Shown here one piece after another: positions 45,818 to 58,769 of a DNA stretch of 64,000 bases. Where the stretch lies: positions 100,831 through 164,830 of the forward strand of contig JADNRV010000119.1 of assembly GCA_015499995.1 (NCBI GenBank). Reading direction: 5' to 3'. Numbering within the stretch: the stretch's first letter is position 1; each line of letters starts with the position of its first letter. The stretch comes from Flammula alnicola. Its lineage: Eukaryota; Basidiomycota; Agaricomycetes; Agaricales; Strophariaceae. Made by a program: the position numbers and the translations under genes. The notes beneath the pieces were generated by a model that was given only the letters and a program-made list of their open reading frames with translations, did not search any database and was not told where the DNA came from.

Positions 45818-46642
45818 ATGGCGCCTAGCAAGACAACTATGTCCAACTGGGACCCCGTACTCCTTTTATCCCAGGTACTTAATTTCATCATGGATCGAGG
45901 CAGAGGCGCGTTGAAGTTGATACGTTTTACAGATCTTTTCGATGCAAACATTACATTATTTAACCTTATCCGTAATTGTTCCACCACTACTGGCCACCTT
46001 TGCCGAATCTTCGTCACTTAATTATGAAGGAGGCGCAGCAAGTGTTGGTACGTCGGCATCCATTATTTGCGGTCATTGGGCTGACTGTGTCATTTAATAG
46101 GCATGATCATGGACTGGCGGCAGATGGCTGGGCAGCCAACTGTAATAGGAATGCCCATTGGAGAGAGGTGGTGGGCGTGGAGTGGAGGCAGGAAGGTCGG
46201 TTACGGCCAGAAAGAGGATCAATGGGACGGAAGGATGGACCCGATGCGCGGCTGGATTATTGCTTTCTGTTGGGTTGTGGCGTGTTCTGCCGAGTGCGTT
46301 TCATCTTGTTCAACTCTATCACAATCTTTTGCTGATTTCCATGGAAAAAACAGCATCTATTACCTTTACAAACTCATTCGCCGACCGCGGCTTATCCTCG
46401 ATTTTGCTTTGACCCTCGTTTTCAACCATTTAGTCCTAACGACGTACTACTCTGCAGCCATTCCGACATCCTTGTTCTTCTGGCTTGTGCTCCTCGGCGG
46501 CGCTGTTCTGACTATCATAGTCGCCGAACAGCTATGCGTAAAGCGCGAGATGTCGGAAGGGCTCACTGTCTTGCCTGTTCGAGCAGATGATCTACAGGTA
46601 GAAGAGATGGAGATGGGCGAGCTGTTACCCAGGACAGATTAG
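45818..46642 (+). CDS. SYS1: Golgi integral membrane protein Sys1
   Basis: Four-helix Golgi protein that recruits the Arl3/ARFRP1 GTPase to trans-Golgi membranes. Four exons (45818-45874, 45933-46047, 46101-46293, 46354-46642) join to 217 aa with all phases consistent. The N-terminus reads SNWDPVLLLSQ, with the second exon giving IFSMQTLHYLTLS, the family hallmark. Later helices are MRGWIIAFCWVVACSADIYY and the run through LDFALTLVFNHLVLTTYYS and LFFWLVLLGGAVLTIIVAEQ. The tail is acidic and cytosolic (DDLQVEEMEMGELLP). An insertion with WWAWSGGRKVGYG lies in the first luminal loop. Length is a little above the yeast and animal proteins. Confidence 0.93.
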
Positions 46643-49600
46643 GAAGGCATCAGACTATGTTTATGATTAGGCGAGAAATTCCCTCTTGTTATGTCCTATT
46701 GCGACTACTAATTCTATCCCATATAGGTAGAATTTTACGGATTCCTGAAGACATGTATTACTAGCTATGGACTAATCAATTCAAGAACATTATAAATCGA
46801 CAACTTGCCCAGAGGCGGTGAAAGCCTGTCAACTCGCGTGAACTTAAAAAATTGTCGACTTCACATTCTCACTGCCGACCTTTCATGTACATTGTTATAA
46901 ATTTATTTTGCCGCAACGAACGACCACACTTCAAGATTTCCAATGGATACTACAAGCAATGGCTGGTCAAATGGTAGCCCCATTTTTCTCCTGGCGAGTA
47001 TACTTTGCCTATTCATCAAACAAAAAGCTCTCACCTCTCAAGGTTGCAAAGACCCTGCCCTTTAGTGCTACTTCAGTCTCTGTCCGATTTAATCATATCA
47101 CGCGTTGATGTCCAAATTACGTAACACAATCTTTTTCCATCTCAACCTCCACCATCGATTGTATCTTACTCTGAATCGCGCCAGGAAAACCATTGAAGGT
47201 TCGATATTCACGCGAGATACACAATGGATCTATTAGGGAGAACAACGACACGTACCTTGCTTACGATATGTACACATTCTGTCCATCGATGATGTTGATC
47301 AACACGCTGATCAACACGATCACCGTGACGCTGCCGTTGTAAGTTCGAGGGCGACACTCATCCTTCGCGCCTCAAACTGAGTAACTTTTACTTTTCTTAC
47401 AGACATCGGTGGCATGCTGACATCTATGCATTGGCTTTGGATTTACTTGCCCCTTTGTCTCTATTTCCTGTGGTTCATGCGGCCTCGACTTAGCGATCTC
47501 TGGCTAGCTTTGACTTCTAATCTCCGTCAACTTTCAAGTAACCTTTAACGCCCCATACCACCGTCGGACCTAGTGCTACGGAAAGAATTACACGTACCTT
47601 GGACTGAAAGCAAGACGCGATTGACCAGATCGCCATTTCTGCCGCCGGTCTTGCGGCGTCGTGTCTGACTGGAGCTCCTGTCACCCATGTATTCAGTGGC
47701 GGAGCGCCGCCTCTGGCAGGAGGCTCGAGCCTGCTTTCAGGCTTGAAAATTCTGTATCCATTTCGGCCCTCATCTTGTGGCGGTGGCTACTTAACACGCA
47801 TTGAAGTCGTACCATGAAATACGTCTCCTTTCCGCGTGCATTGCCCATGCGAGATGTCGTGGGCGAGATGACAGTATACAGGAATAATACGGCTATACGC
47901 GCATTCTCTGCTACTGCTATTTGACTTCGAGCAATAGGTGCTGGTGGATCGTCGGATTGCCGCTGATTCTAACACTGAGTAGGGTCATCAGATTGCTGTC
48001 GACCTCACCGCAGGCCGGCCCTTCCATATTCTCCGCCGTTTTTTTATAGGGTCATCTATAAGTACCCTCGCCGTGGGGCTCGTGCACGTAGACCCACGAG
48101 GCGCGGTTGTCATTTCTGGTTCATATCTCAGGCTGGACACGTAAAGGGACACAATGAAGATTACTCTGGATCTTTCCTCCCGAGTCTCCGAGCTCCAAGA
48201 GCGGTTACGGCAATGTCGGCTGACTCTGCTGTTCTTCATGGTCTCCGCTTATAATTATGCAAATCTGTAAGTTTCTCCCTCAGCGGCATGAACTCATCCC
48301 TTCCAAATAGAGAATATCCCTCTAACCATGAATTTTTTCAGATTTCATAGGCCTGGTCAGCAGGCAGAGGTTAGGTTTCCTCGCACGCTACGCCACCCCT
48401 ACTTATTTCCGCCGTCTTTGAATCTTCCGCAAACGTGAGTCAGTCATCTTTGTCCTTCTGTAACTCCGATATGATTTCTATTGCATGCGAAAGTGTCCGT
48501 GATTTTCCCTGAGCTTTTTAGTCCAGTCGCCGTTATACATAGCGACTCAGGCTCCAAGCTTCACCCTCGATCTACCCACAAGAAAGTCTGCGTGCTCCAG
48601 GATGGACGTGTAAACTAGGATCTCGGAAATAGCTTTCTCAAGCTTTTCATCTCATCATCCAAGGCTTGTATCTCACAAACGGTGCGAATTCCTTATACAT
48701 GAAACTCAGATTTAAACTCAATCTCTCGTCTCGGCCGAGAACAGATTTTTGTCTCCCTGTCACATCTTCTGTCGAATGACAATCTCTTCTCTAGATTCCA
48801 CGTTTGGATTAGTAAGATGAAGGACAATTCAACGCTCATAGTACGCATGGATGGAGTGGTCACATTGGCGAGAGTACTCCAAACATGTTCATCTCTTTTA
48901 AAATTCCTTTCCATTACGATTGTCTAAGTTCCGGTTTCTCGGATTTCATTCTAGGGAACCGCCCTCGAATGCAATTATCGCCCAACGATATCGACGATAT
49001 CTGATGGATTGGGCGCTAATCAGTTCATCGATGATCGACCTCCACCCTTGTTTGGGCACGCAGCCGTTGATATCGTTCCACGACTATCACTTTTGTCGGC
49101 ATCGTCTATCAGTCCAGAGCCCCGGTTTTTTTGGTCTGACTCGGGGAATGTCACGATGCATGATCAGAAGGTGCGTCTGTAGATCTCAGATAGTAAGCCA
49201 TCTGATGAATTGAATTTCGGGTCTCATTCGATTAGGTGGACCCACTTCACCAATCTGGGACAACTGCGCCATAGATTTCTTGAAGCGAGGGCGATTGGAG
49301 AACACCTTGCGAACTGTCGTATCTGGGTTTTGGCTTCTACTTCGTGAGTGTCAATGAAGCTTTCCTAAGAGAGCTGTCGATAACTTGATTGTAACATGAT
49401 TCGGAATTCAAGTGGCAGCCTCTCGATCTATCTTGAGTCAATTCCTATGCACGTTATTGGTGTAACGGCCCCGGCTGGCCATGTCCGGTTATCGACTTTT
49501 CAGCCAATTTTAATGGTCAGTCACTTTTTTTGGTTACGAGTAGACAACATGTATCTAGGCGCCTGTTGCTTGACAATATGCCGGGGCTGCGATGAGATCG

Positions 49601-51227
49601 TGTCCATGCGGCCGTAGCATCTCCACCGGCTACACGTCTTCTCAGGCCGACTCGGGGTTCTATTAGGAGTGTTATTCAAGATCCGTACTCTCAGCTCTCA
49701 GCAAGGTCAGCAGCCTCTTAAACTCAGCGAATGACATAGTAACAGTGCTTTGCAATGCAAAGTCCAGTATCATATGATGCACAGTTAAATATTTTTTTCT
49801 TATCCCTCACCTTTTCTAGGAAGTTGGTCACTGTCGTCTTCGTTTTCCGGGCATCCAAGGATCAGGACGCGTATCCCTATACTTGGATTCCTATACTTGG
49901 ATTCTTGGACTGCTTATGACGCAATGGACACAAACCTGAGATTGACGAGACTCGGTGATAGCGCGCCGCAGCACGGACCGGAGACGAATGGATTATCAGA
50001 ACCCTGCGAGCTCATCGCGCAGCATGCTTTGCAGCGTGGCTAGGCAAGACTCTATTTGGCCGGAATGCGGCCCTCTACGGGGAATGAGATATTGCTTCCT
50101 GGTCAGCAATTACGTTTATCGGCCGAGTACACGTCAACAGCTTCGCATATCTTCCGTTCTCCAGAAGTTGGACGTCTCGTCCACCTGAACTGAATTCTAA
50201 CATCTCGCTTAAAAATACGACATTGGCAACTCATGCATGACTTCAGTCAGAGCGTCTGGTCACATTTCCCAGGACCGCAAGCGCAATCCCGAAATTGCGC
50301 CTTATCTCATGGATAACCATCAAACTTCTCAGCGAGACGCCTCAATGGGACAAGCGGAGTGCGGCAAAGAATAAGGACTGTAGGACCATATACGAGCAAG
50401 CTGTGGCTCAAGGAGGGCTTACTATGGGATAATAGGAGTAAAATCCAAGTGCTTCTAAGTTCTGTAAGTATTGAATATCAGTGATGAATGGCATGTGGCA
50501 TTCTCGTCGCATAAATACACATATGGGGCTTAAACTTTCCAATCGGCGCGAGAAATGTTTTTGCAAATGTGACATCCTGATTTTCTGTAGAGAATGTGAC
50601 CAGTGTCGGCAAGAGGCTGTTTCTTTCATTTCACCATAACATTCTCATTCTATTGGAAGTATGACATCGACACGAACTCCGGTGCGGTGCTTATGACTTG
50701 CCATCCAAAAGTCTGTGTCGTACTGACTCGAATGCACAGACCGTGGCAAATTGCGGCGAAGTCGTGATGAGCAGAAACCCCCGTTTAGAAATTGGTCCTT
50801 CAGGGTCCGTTCTTGGGCAATAACCGCTGGTATGCCTCATTTTAACGCCACTCCCTCAGGTTCGTGTAAAGGAATGCGATTTGGGACGTAAAGGCAGAGG
50901 GAGTGAGAATCGGTTATATGCAAAAGAAAAGGCTTCGTTGGTGAGGAAAGCATGCAAGGCAAGGAATTGAATCTGTGGCTGAGTGTAGGCTGTGGGCCGT
51001 TGCTGATCTGGTGAATGAGATTTGGCAGATCGCACGCTCAATTATATTCTCATCGGGACCAAGGAACAAAAGTACTTAGGGCCCGCGGTCATTCTCCTTG
51101 TAGGTTGGCGTTACCCTGAATAAATCTTACCAGCTATTGACACGAGGCAAGCATCAAAACCATATAAGGGCTGCGCGTATTCTTCTTGTTTGCGCCCTCT
51201 TTTTCCCCCTCTTTATCTTCATCTACC
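46643..51227. other. Region of broken exon-like pieces
   Basis: No intact gene in 4.6 kb. Several plus-strand pieces are bounded by good splice signals but do not join. Near 48154, ATG opens MKITLDLSSRVSELQERL and runs to a GTAAGT donor at about 48266, and an acceptor at 48343 leads into FHRPGQQAEVRFPRTLRH. At 48955-49172 a piece contains AIIAQRYRRYLMDWALISS. At 49237-49344 a piece reads WTHFTNLGQLRHRFLEARA before GTGAGT. At 49413-49516 a piece reads LESIPMHVIGVTAPAGHVRL. This is compatible with one decayed multi-exon gene of unknown family at 48.1-49.6 kb. A membrane-like fragment (YALALDLLAPLSLFPVVHA) lies near 47420. On the minus strand 50408-50629 has a short frame without support. Confidence 0.3.
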
Positions 51228-54200
51228 ATGGACGCTATCAAGAATATATTGTCTCCCTTGGGCATGAGTACTGGAGCAATCCAGGACACCCTCGTAAGCT
51301 GTCGTGGACATCCCCTATAAATATTTGCTTGAATCATTCACTTTAGAAATTGGTCGTTATTGGGGGTACCGTTGAGACGGCTCGTCGGGCATCTGTTTCA
51401 GCGTGGAATGGTTTCGTGGACTGTAAGCGCTCAGTCATCTTTTCTATCAGTTACTTGACAACATTTCCGAAGCCTTCTTCCTCACTGCTCATTTCAGCCA
51501 AGACGATTATCCTTATGATTGGTACGCCGTTGCCTTCCCTTTAATTAAGTTATATTCACTGACCCTTTAATAGGTTGATGCATTGGCTAGCCAAAGTGTG
51601 TACGCCGGTATTCTAAACAAATGTTCATGCTCATTAGATTCCTTTAGCAACCTTCATGGGGCCGAAGCCGCGAATTCGAGATCACTACTCGGTCAGTCAA
51701 CCGTAACGGAATCACTCAGTCGACTACGGGTGATCTGGAAGAGGAGGAAGAGGAGGAGGATACGTTAGTTCATGGCCGAAGAAAGCGCACAGTTGCATTC
51801 ATGCCGAGTCTTGGTGAGTGTTCATGACTCATTCATGCTGCGACGCTAATATCGAGGCCTCTTTAAGACACGACTCATACCATTTACTATCGGGGTCATT
51901 GGCTCAGGGTAAGCCTACCTCAATACTTACGTTATTTGTGTCCGTGATTGACGCCCCCGTAATATAGATTACCCGAACAAAGCAATATCCCGACTATGGC
52001 CATGGATGCTCACTAAAGATCAGGTATGTTTTTCCTGTAAAGCGCGGAAATAGTTTCAAATTAACATGTCAATGAAGCGTCGTCGCTCGCAATAATGATA
52101 TCCTGAAGAAGCTCGTGTTGGAGGCAAAGCGCGAATATGAGAAAGACGCCGAGCACCGTGTGCATATCTTCATGGCTGACACGTAAGCTCCTTTTCATTT
52201 TTCCTATGGTATTATTTATAGCATTAAAACCGCCCCTTGTCTTTAGGACCTACGGCTGCTGGCGCTGGAATGGCGCTCGTCAGAAGAGGCCGATGAGCTC
52301 CATTGTTCTCCAGCCAGGAGTAAAGGACATGCTTCTCGCTGATTGCAAGGACTTCTTGTGTTCAGAAGAGTGGTATGTGTTCCAGAGTTCGATGAATTGT
52401 CGGAATCTGATTTGAATCCCTCGTCCCGTGCTCATCCAGGTATGCCGAGAGAGGTAAGCATTGACTTCATCTAAAGATACGATACTTGTTCTGATGGATC
52501 TTTCAAGGTATTCCTTTCAGGAGAGGTTATTTACTCCACGGCGTGCCCGGAAGGTTTGTCTTCCATTTCTCTGTCAGAACTCGCAATTAATGTTACTTCC
52601 TATAGTGGGAAGACTTCGCTCATTCATTCGTTGGCCGGCGAGCTTGGCTTAGACATTTACGTCGTTTCCCTATCGTCAAAAGGGTATGAAGCCCCCTTTT
52701 TGTTCTCTTGTCATATCTGATCAGCGACGCCCAGAATGAGCGATAACACCTTGACCACATTAATGGGCAACGTACCTCCCGGTTAGTGTTTAGATAAATT
52801 CATTTTCATAGCTATTCACGCAATTCATAACGTACTAGGTGTATTCTCCTTTTGGAAGATTTGGACGCAGCGTTCACTCGTTCCGTTTCCCGGGACGAGA
52901 AATCGACAGGCGCCCCCACAGCTGCCACGTCAAAAGAGGCCGCTACTGAGACCACAGACGGATCCACGTTGAGTTTGAGTGGGCTCCTAAATAGTCTTGA
53001 TGGTGTGGCTGCGGCTGAGGGCGGTGAGTTCATTTATCACAACGCTAGCCTTTTCCGTCGCCTTACAGCTGACTTACTATCCAGGTTACTCTTTGCCACC
53101 ACGAATCACATAGCGCGCCTCGACCCTGCTCTCAGCCGGCCCGGCGTATGGATGTATGGGTCAACTTCACCCATGCCACAAAGTGGCAAGCGAAGGCATC
53201 TTCAAATGCTTCTTCCCTACAAGCCATCCACCGCCACTGTGCCCGAGTCAAGTACTCCTAAAGATCCCTCACAGCAAAATCTGCCTTTGCCCAAGCGAAA
53301 GGCACCTACGCATGCCATTCCTTTACTGACTGAAGAAGAAATCTGTGAACTTGCTAAACGCTTTGCCGAAGCTATTCCTGAAGATGAACTCAGCGTGAGC
53401 CTAAATTTATTTCGGAATTTGCGGAATTTCGTTGATGTTGATCCGTTCATTCCAGGTTGCCGGTCTGCAGGGTTACCTTCTGAAGAACAAAACGCGCCCA
53501 CGTGAGTGCGTCGAGGAAGTTGCAGAGTGGGTAATTCAAGAGCGGGAGACTCGCGAGAAGCTCAAGAAGGAGAAGGCAGAGGTTCGAATTCTGATCATCC
53601 CCGCATCCTCCTTCATAAGATAGACTAAACATCTTTTTATAGCGTGAGGCTAAAGAAAAGAAAGAGGCCGAGGAGAAGGAAAAGAAAGAGGCGAGTAAAC
53701 CCATTTAAATCTGTATTTCGTCCGTCTGACATCTCTTTGTTCACAGAAGGAGGAGAAGGAAGCCAAAGAGGTGACGACCTGACCTTATCACAGTTGCTCA
53801 TAGCCATGTACTGACTCCTCTGCCCGCTAATAGAAGGAGGAAAAGGAGGCGAAAGAGGTGAGGATCATTCACTTGTTTCGTGAAACCTATATCTCACAGT
53901 TCTCTCAGAAACTCGAGAGGAAAGAGCGAGCGGCCAAGGCCAAAAAGCTCCGAGCTGATGCCACGGCCAAGAGTGATTCCTCTGCCGCCACGTCGACTAC
54001 CTCTACTGAATCCACTCCAGCAGCCACGACAGCCACGATTGAAGGCACTTCGTCCGAGATCAGTACCTCTAGCTCCGAATCCGAGACGAGCAATGGAGCC
54101 GACGCTGATACCGAAGAAAGCGCTACTTCTGAAGAGGAAACCGACAAAGCAACGGAGGAAGGGAAGAAGGAGAAGTGGGTCGCAGTCAAGTCCTCTTCGA

Positions 54201-54244
54201 CAACGCCCGCTACTCCTACGCCCGCCGCCGATGCCAACCCTTGA
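51228..54244 (+). CDS. BCS1-type AAA ATPase
   Basis: Relative of Bcs1, the inner-mitochondrial-membrane AAA chaperone that inserts the Rieske protein into complex III; mushrooms carry several paralogues. The N-terminal BCS1 region is seen over many small exons (DYPYDWLMHWLA, then a segment ending [10 protein letters not shown], and [10 protein letters not shown]). The AAA domain has Walker [18 protein letters not shown], Walker [31 protein letters not shown] and [20 protein letters not shown]. The C-terminal third is unusual: a long Lys/Glu coiled stretch split over tiny exons (KEEKEAKE repeated), then a Ser/Thr/Glu-rich tail. Five single-base losses are inferred from family motifs, at about 52780, 53022, 53144, 53191 and 53216. 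The last three together restore frame but garble the sensor-2 region after SRPG. With these taken literally the enzyme would be broken. The tail suggests a paralogue rather than the complex III assembly factor itself. Confidence 0.82.
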
Positions 54245-54697
54245 CTGCCTTGAATCGCTCTCTTTCGTGGCCAGTCTCCTGTCACCACGAATATTCTCCC
54301 ACGTCTGTGGATCTGGTCTACCATCTGCTTGTCTCCGTCTCTGCCCCTCTCGGCGCTCTCGGTGTTCGTGACTGTGTTCTTTACTCCCTACGTATCGACA
54401 AGTGGTTCGCGTGGGTTGGAGGGTCGTCGGATTTGATTATCCGACCGACCCTCGCCCGCTCAGCCAATCCGTGCCCACTCGTTCATACCGTACATGCAAG
54501 TGTTTGTAGTTGCCGGATCTCGTCTCATGATATAACGATTTTAGATGCCACAGAATTGGGTGTGTTCGGAATTCATTAAGCATCGTAATCCATAACGAAA
54601 ATTGAACACAAATACTAATGGGGAGAGAGGTAAGGTAACGCGAGAACGTGAGATGGGATATACATCGTGTTTTTCTAGTCTAGGACCCCTGTCTGCT
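54245..54697. other. Convergent 3' intergenic region
   Basis: 453 bases between the stop codons of two converging genes. Pyrimidine-rich, presumably containing both 3' UTRs. Nothing else is seen. Confidence 0.5.
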
Positions 54698-57600
54698 CTA
54701 TGTGGATTTTAAGCTGACATCGGATAAGGTCTTGAACGCCTCCTTATATGCATCCAGCAAGGCCTTGACTCGTGTCCTTTCCGCAACTAACGCCTCGTCT
54801 TCGTTAAGCATATCGGCAAACAGCTCTGGCTTATACAGTGAGGCGACCAGGCGATTTTGGACCTGCTGTGCTGTGTGGTTGACAAGGAAGTGCATGATAG
54901 CCTTGGGAATGATATCCTGGATGCTCTGGCGCACAATGTTAAAGTACGAGGAGATAAGGGATCGGATGAGCTGCGTCTCCATTTCTTCCCGCATCGTCAA
55001 CTGCGAACCGTCTGCAGGTATCTGCATTCGAGATAGTGACGTCAATTCATATTCATGGAAAAGCAGCGGGAATGCGAAAAACGTGGAAACAGAAAAAAAT
55101 GGAAGCGGTACTCGGCGTATCCCAGCCTTGTGGGATAAATATGAAAGGAATAGAAGAAACTCACAGCTTCAATGTGCCGCCCGAGGCTTTTCATGTCGTA
55201 CGCCGCGTTATTTCCGTCCACGCCCCTTTTCCCAGCCATGAGACCACTTGACATGGCTGACTCCGTCCCAGAAACATCACGCCCAACAGGGACAATCTGC
55301 CCCGCCTCAGTGGAGCCAATGCTTTGATTTCCATGGCCATGCCCATGTGGCGCTCTCTCGACACTGGAACCCGCAATAGGCCCGGGGCCGTTTTGTCCAA
55401 AAAAGTAGTTCAAAAACGTCTCGCGTGCTGTTCCTCCGGGAGGAGACGAGCCTGTGCTCATGTTCGCGTGGTGTCCCCCCGACACGTTCCGGTCAAACGC
55501 GGACGGTTGTCGCGATGATGACTGTTGTCCACCATGCGAGGGATGCTGCGACCGCGTCTTTGATGACGAGCGCTTGACGATGGTGTTGATGGCCCCGGTC
55601 GTCGACGCCGTTGTAGCTGAAGTAGTTGTCCGTGAGCGATCATGAAGGGTGGAGGACACAGAACGTGCGTCTCTGGGAGGGAAGATACCATTTGTACCAG
55701 TCGTATCGTCGGAAAGAGTATCCGAGTCGTCTTCTGGAGTTGGTCCGTGACCATTAAAGGCTCGGTGGATTCGGGCTAGCGACAAAGAACACGTAAGGGC
55801 ACGAAAAGACTCAAAGGGAAGAAGCAGCTGACTCTTTGGGATATTTGCGGTCTTGGAGGTTGATTTGCTTGTTGGGTAGCCATCGCAGAGCCAGAGATGA
55901 ATGCAGGGTGGTTGGTGTTGATATATGCAGCCTGAATCTCAATCAAACTCTGAGCGTACTCTGATGTGGGTCCAGCCGTTCTCGGAGTAGCTCAGATACC
56001 ACTTCAATCAATCGAGAATGGAGTATGGGGAATCGTTGCAGTTCCTAATAGAGATTTTCTTATGAGGAACGGTTTTGCATGCACATAGGAAGGCATACAT
56101 ACCGAGCTTGTGCAATTATGGCAAATCTTCACCAATTCCTCGTACACCAGCTCTACACAACGCAAACTTGGAGCTTCGAGTAGCTTAATTTGAGGTTTCA
56201 CCAACAAATCGAACGCCAGTTCGGGAACGAAAAGACTTGGCCGTGGACCAGTCGAGTTGCGGATCGCGGTTCGGATGTCCTGGTTTTCCAAATTATGTGT
56301 GGCATCGATTGACGCCAGCGCACGACCAAAGATGTCGTTGAAGATGTAGTATACCCGGGCGCCGCCAGACAATTCTTTTGTTGAGATGTCGACTTTGGTA
56401 CCCTCTATTGATGATACGAAATCTCGAGCAAATTGTGTCATAAGTCGCAGGACCAGACCTCCTTGCTGTTGACCGATAAGAGATTCATTCAACAGTCAGG
56501 AAGCAATTGAGGGAGAGCATACCTGGTTCTTGTCGCCAAATATGGCGGCATCTCCGAATGAGTTCAATTCTTGTTGGGCCTGTCCCATCAAAGTATTGAG
56601 CCGCGCTTTCATATCCGGAAGTTTATCTCGTATGTGGTTAATTAAGACCTAGCAAAGTATAAACATCTCAAAATATTGCGAAAGTCGAGAACCCAAACCT
56701 GATTGAGGCTCTTTGCGAGATACTTGGTGCCGTTCTTGTGTGCGATATTCCGGTATGCAGGATGATTGCGGAAGAACTCGGTTTCACTCTCCAAAGCGTC
56801 AGACATGCTCTTTTCAGAGTTGATATCCTGTTGACTGCGATTGACGATGCCAATGAAGCCGAGTTTGAGAGGGTAGACACGTCCAGTAAGAATATCGAGC
56901 GCGTTGGTTCCTGCGTCCATAAGATCAAGCTTCGTCAAGACACCGATAGTACGTCGGCCTTGCGAGTCGACGGAACGGGCGAGTTTGAGGGATTCAGAAT
57001 TGGCGAGATCGACATTGGCAGGCGACACAGCTAGGATGACGCTTAGGAAGGAGTCAGATTCATCAAAGGTAAGGCAACGAAGCCCCACACCTGTTAGGTT
57101 TTGAAATATAGTCGAGCACGAGATTCCTAATTTGCCTCTCGATGTCACTTGGTTGGTCGCCAACGGGGATCTGAACGTATTTAGTTGAGACAAAGGCCCT
57201 GAGCAAGGTGGCATGGATACGCACTTTGGTAAGTCCAGGAAGATCTACCAACGTTAAGTCCAGCACATCTGGACTGTATATCCGCAGCGATATGGGCAGC
57301 TTGCTAACTCCCTTGTTCTGCCCCGCCACCCTAAATGTTTCCTGCTCAATCTCTTTTCGAATCTCGTTAAATTCCGTGAACTTCTTGTCGATGTGTAGGA
57401 ACTGGCCCCATTCTCTGTACGAGTTGGCCGAAGTTTCGGTGGGTTCCGGCGTGTTGATGAGTTGGAGAACGAGTGGTCGGCGAGTAACGATTCCTGGCCA
57501 CGAGGAAGGAAGTCTCTTCCAACTATACTGTGAAGGATCTGGGAGTTTAGTTATAATTGAAATAACTGCAACAACCCACTCACGTTTCCAAGACGCTTGA

Positions 57601-57830
57601 TTTGCCGGAAGACTGACTACCAACCTTTCATGAATTTCAGTTCATGCTCCGAGCACAACAACATGGCAGAAAATGACACGTACCACGACAGTTGGGGCAT
57701 GTCAGCTCTCCGCCTTTACGAATGACATTGCCGTCAGTTCTCCAGAAATACCCGAGATACAATTTTGCGCACCAAGATTGTTGAAAGTGTCTTGCAACTT
57801 GTTCACGAGTTTAATTAATTCGTGATCCAT
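54698..57830 (-). CDS. DNM1: Dynamin-related GTPase Dnm1 (mitochondrial/peroxisomal fission)
   Basis: GTPase that assembles around mitochondria and peroxisomes and constricts them. It begins [20 protein letters not shown]1 is [12 protein letters not shown], followed by GRDFLPRG and [12 protein letters not shown] (switch I). G3 is [11 protein letters not shown], joined by an intron to [14 protein letters not shown], and G4 is [17 protein letters not shown]. Dnm1-specific features include [19 protein letters not shown] and the middle domain [20 protein letters not shown]. The Ser/His/Gly-rich variable insert contains FLNYFFGQ. The C-terminal GED runs [20 protein letters not shown] to [10 protein letters not shown]. 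Frame is continuous from GIVTRRP to the end. In the first exons three single bases are missing relative to the family (about 57703, 57690 and 57498), so as written the start codon and G1 motif are out of frame with the rest. An assembly error is the likeliest reason. Confidence 0.92.
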
Positions 57831-58769
57831 TTTCGAGGCCTGCTGTGTTCCAATGTAGTAAAAGAGAGATGAGAAAGAGCGCCTGGCCGATTGGTGGAGC
57901 TAGAAATATACGCGCTGCAAGAGGAGCTCAGTGACAAGTTCTTTCGGCAAAAACTGTTTGGACTTGTTATTAACAAAACATCCCGCTGTCACGTCTCGGT
58001 CACGCATCGCCTCACCCAAACTTCGATCTCACTCTGAATAGAATTTCGCTTGTCTTCCACCCTTTCCTGCTGCATTGAATGATTCAAGAATAGCGTGGAC
58101 AGCCATATAGGACACACGAAATCCTCTGGAACCTTTGCGCAAATGAGAGCGTTCGATGTTCTTGAATCTGTTCAGAAACTCCCTGGGTCGGGAACAACTC
58201 GGGAATGAGGAGGATGGAATAGCAACGCGGACGCATGTCCATGCGCCGAGGGTAACGATCAACCATGCGCTCTAAGGCATTTTGTGCTTTGTATCATGAA
58301 CATTACTACATTAATCCAGAACATTTCATGCTGTAACGACGGATGTGCCCGTCGGAAGCGTGTAAGCGCCTTAACTGTTGTGGTTCTATCCCCAAAACTA
58401 ACTTGTGTTCCTTTCCCAGTAGACGTGTTATATGTGTCGCAATTTTGTTTTTCGCGATTGGCCTTTACAAGGACGTTCTCTTTATTGATTCTCAATGCCC
58501 TCTTCTACCATGAGGCGCAGATCCTGGCAGAACAGACCCACAAATCGAGGTATAAATTTATGTCAGATATAAATGCCTTGCTGACATGTTTTATCATTAG
58601 AAATGGCGGAATTCTCATATATATATTCTTAAATGGACTGTAACCCGAGGACACACATATGTGGATTAGCACGCCGCATGTACTAACACGCTGCCCCAGA
58701 TTTGTCGCCCACCGACATAAAGCACAGCATTTGCCCTGCTTTTTCTTTCTTCTCCACCAACCCACCCCC
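57831..58769. other. Intergenic region between DNM1 and a membrane-protein gene
   Basis: Holds the DNM1 promoter on the left and that of the plus-strand gene on the right. Short frames at 58284-58643 are not supported by splice sites or composition. No repeat seen. Confidence 0.45.
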
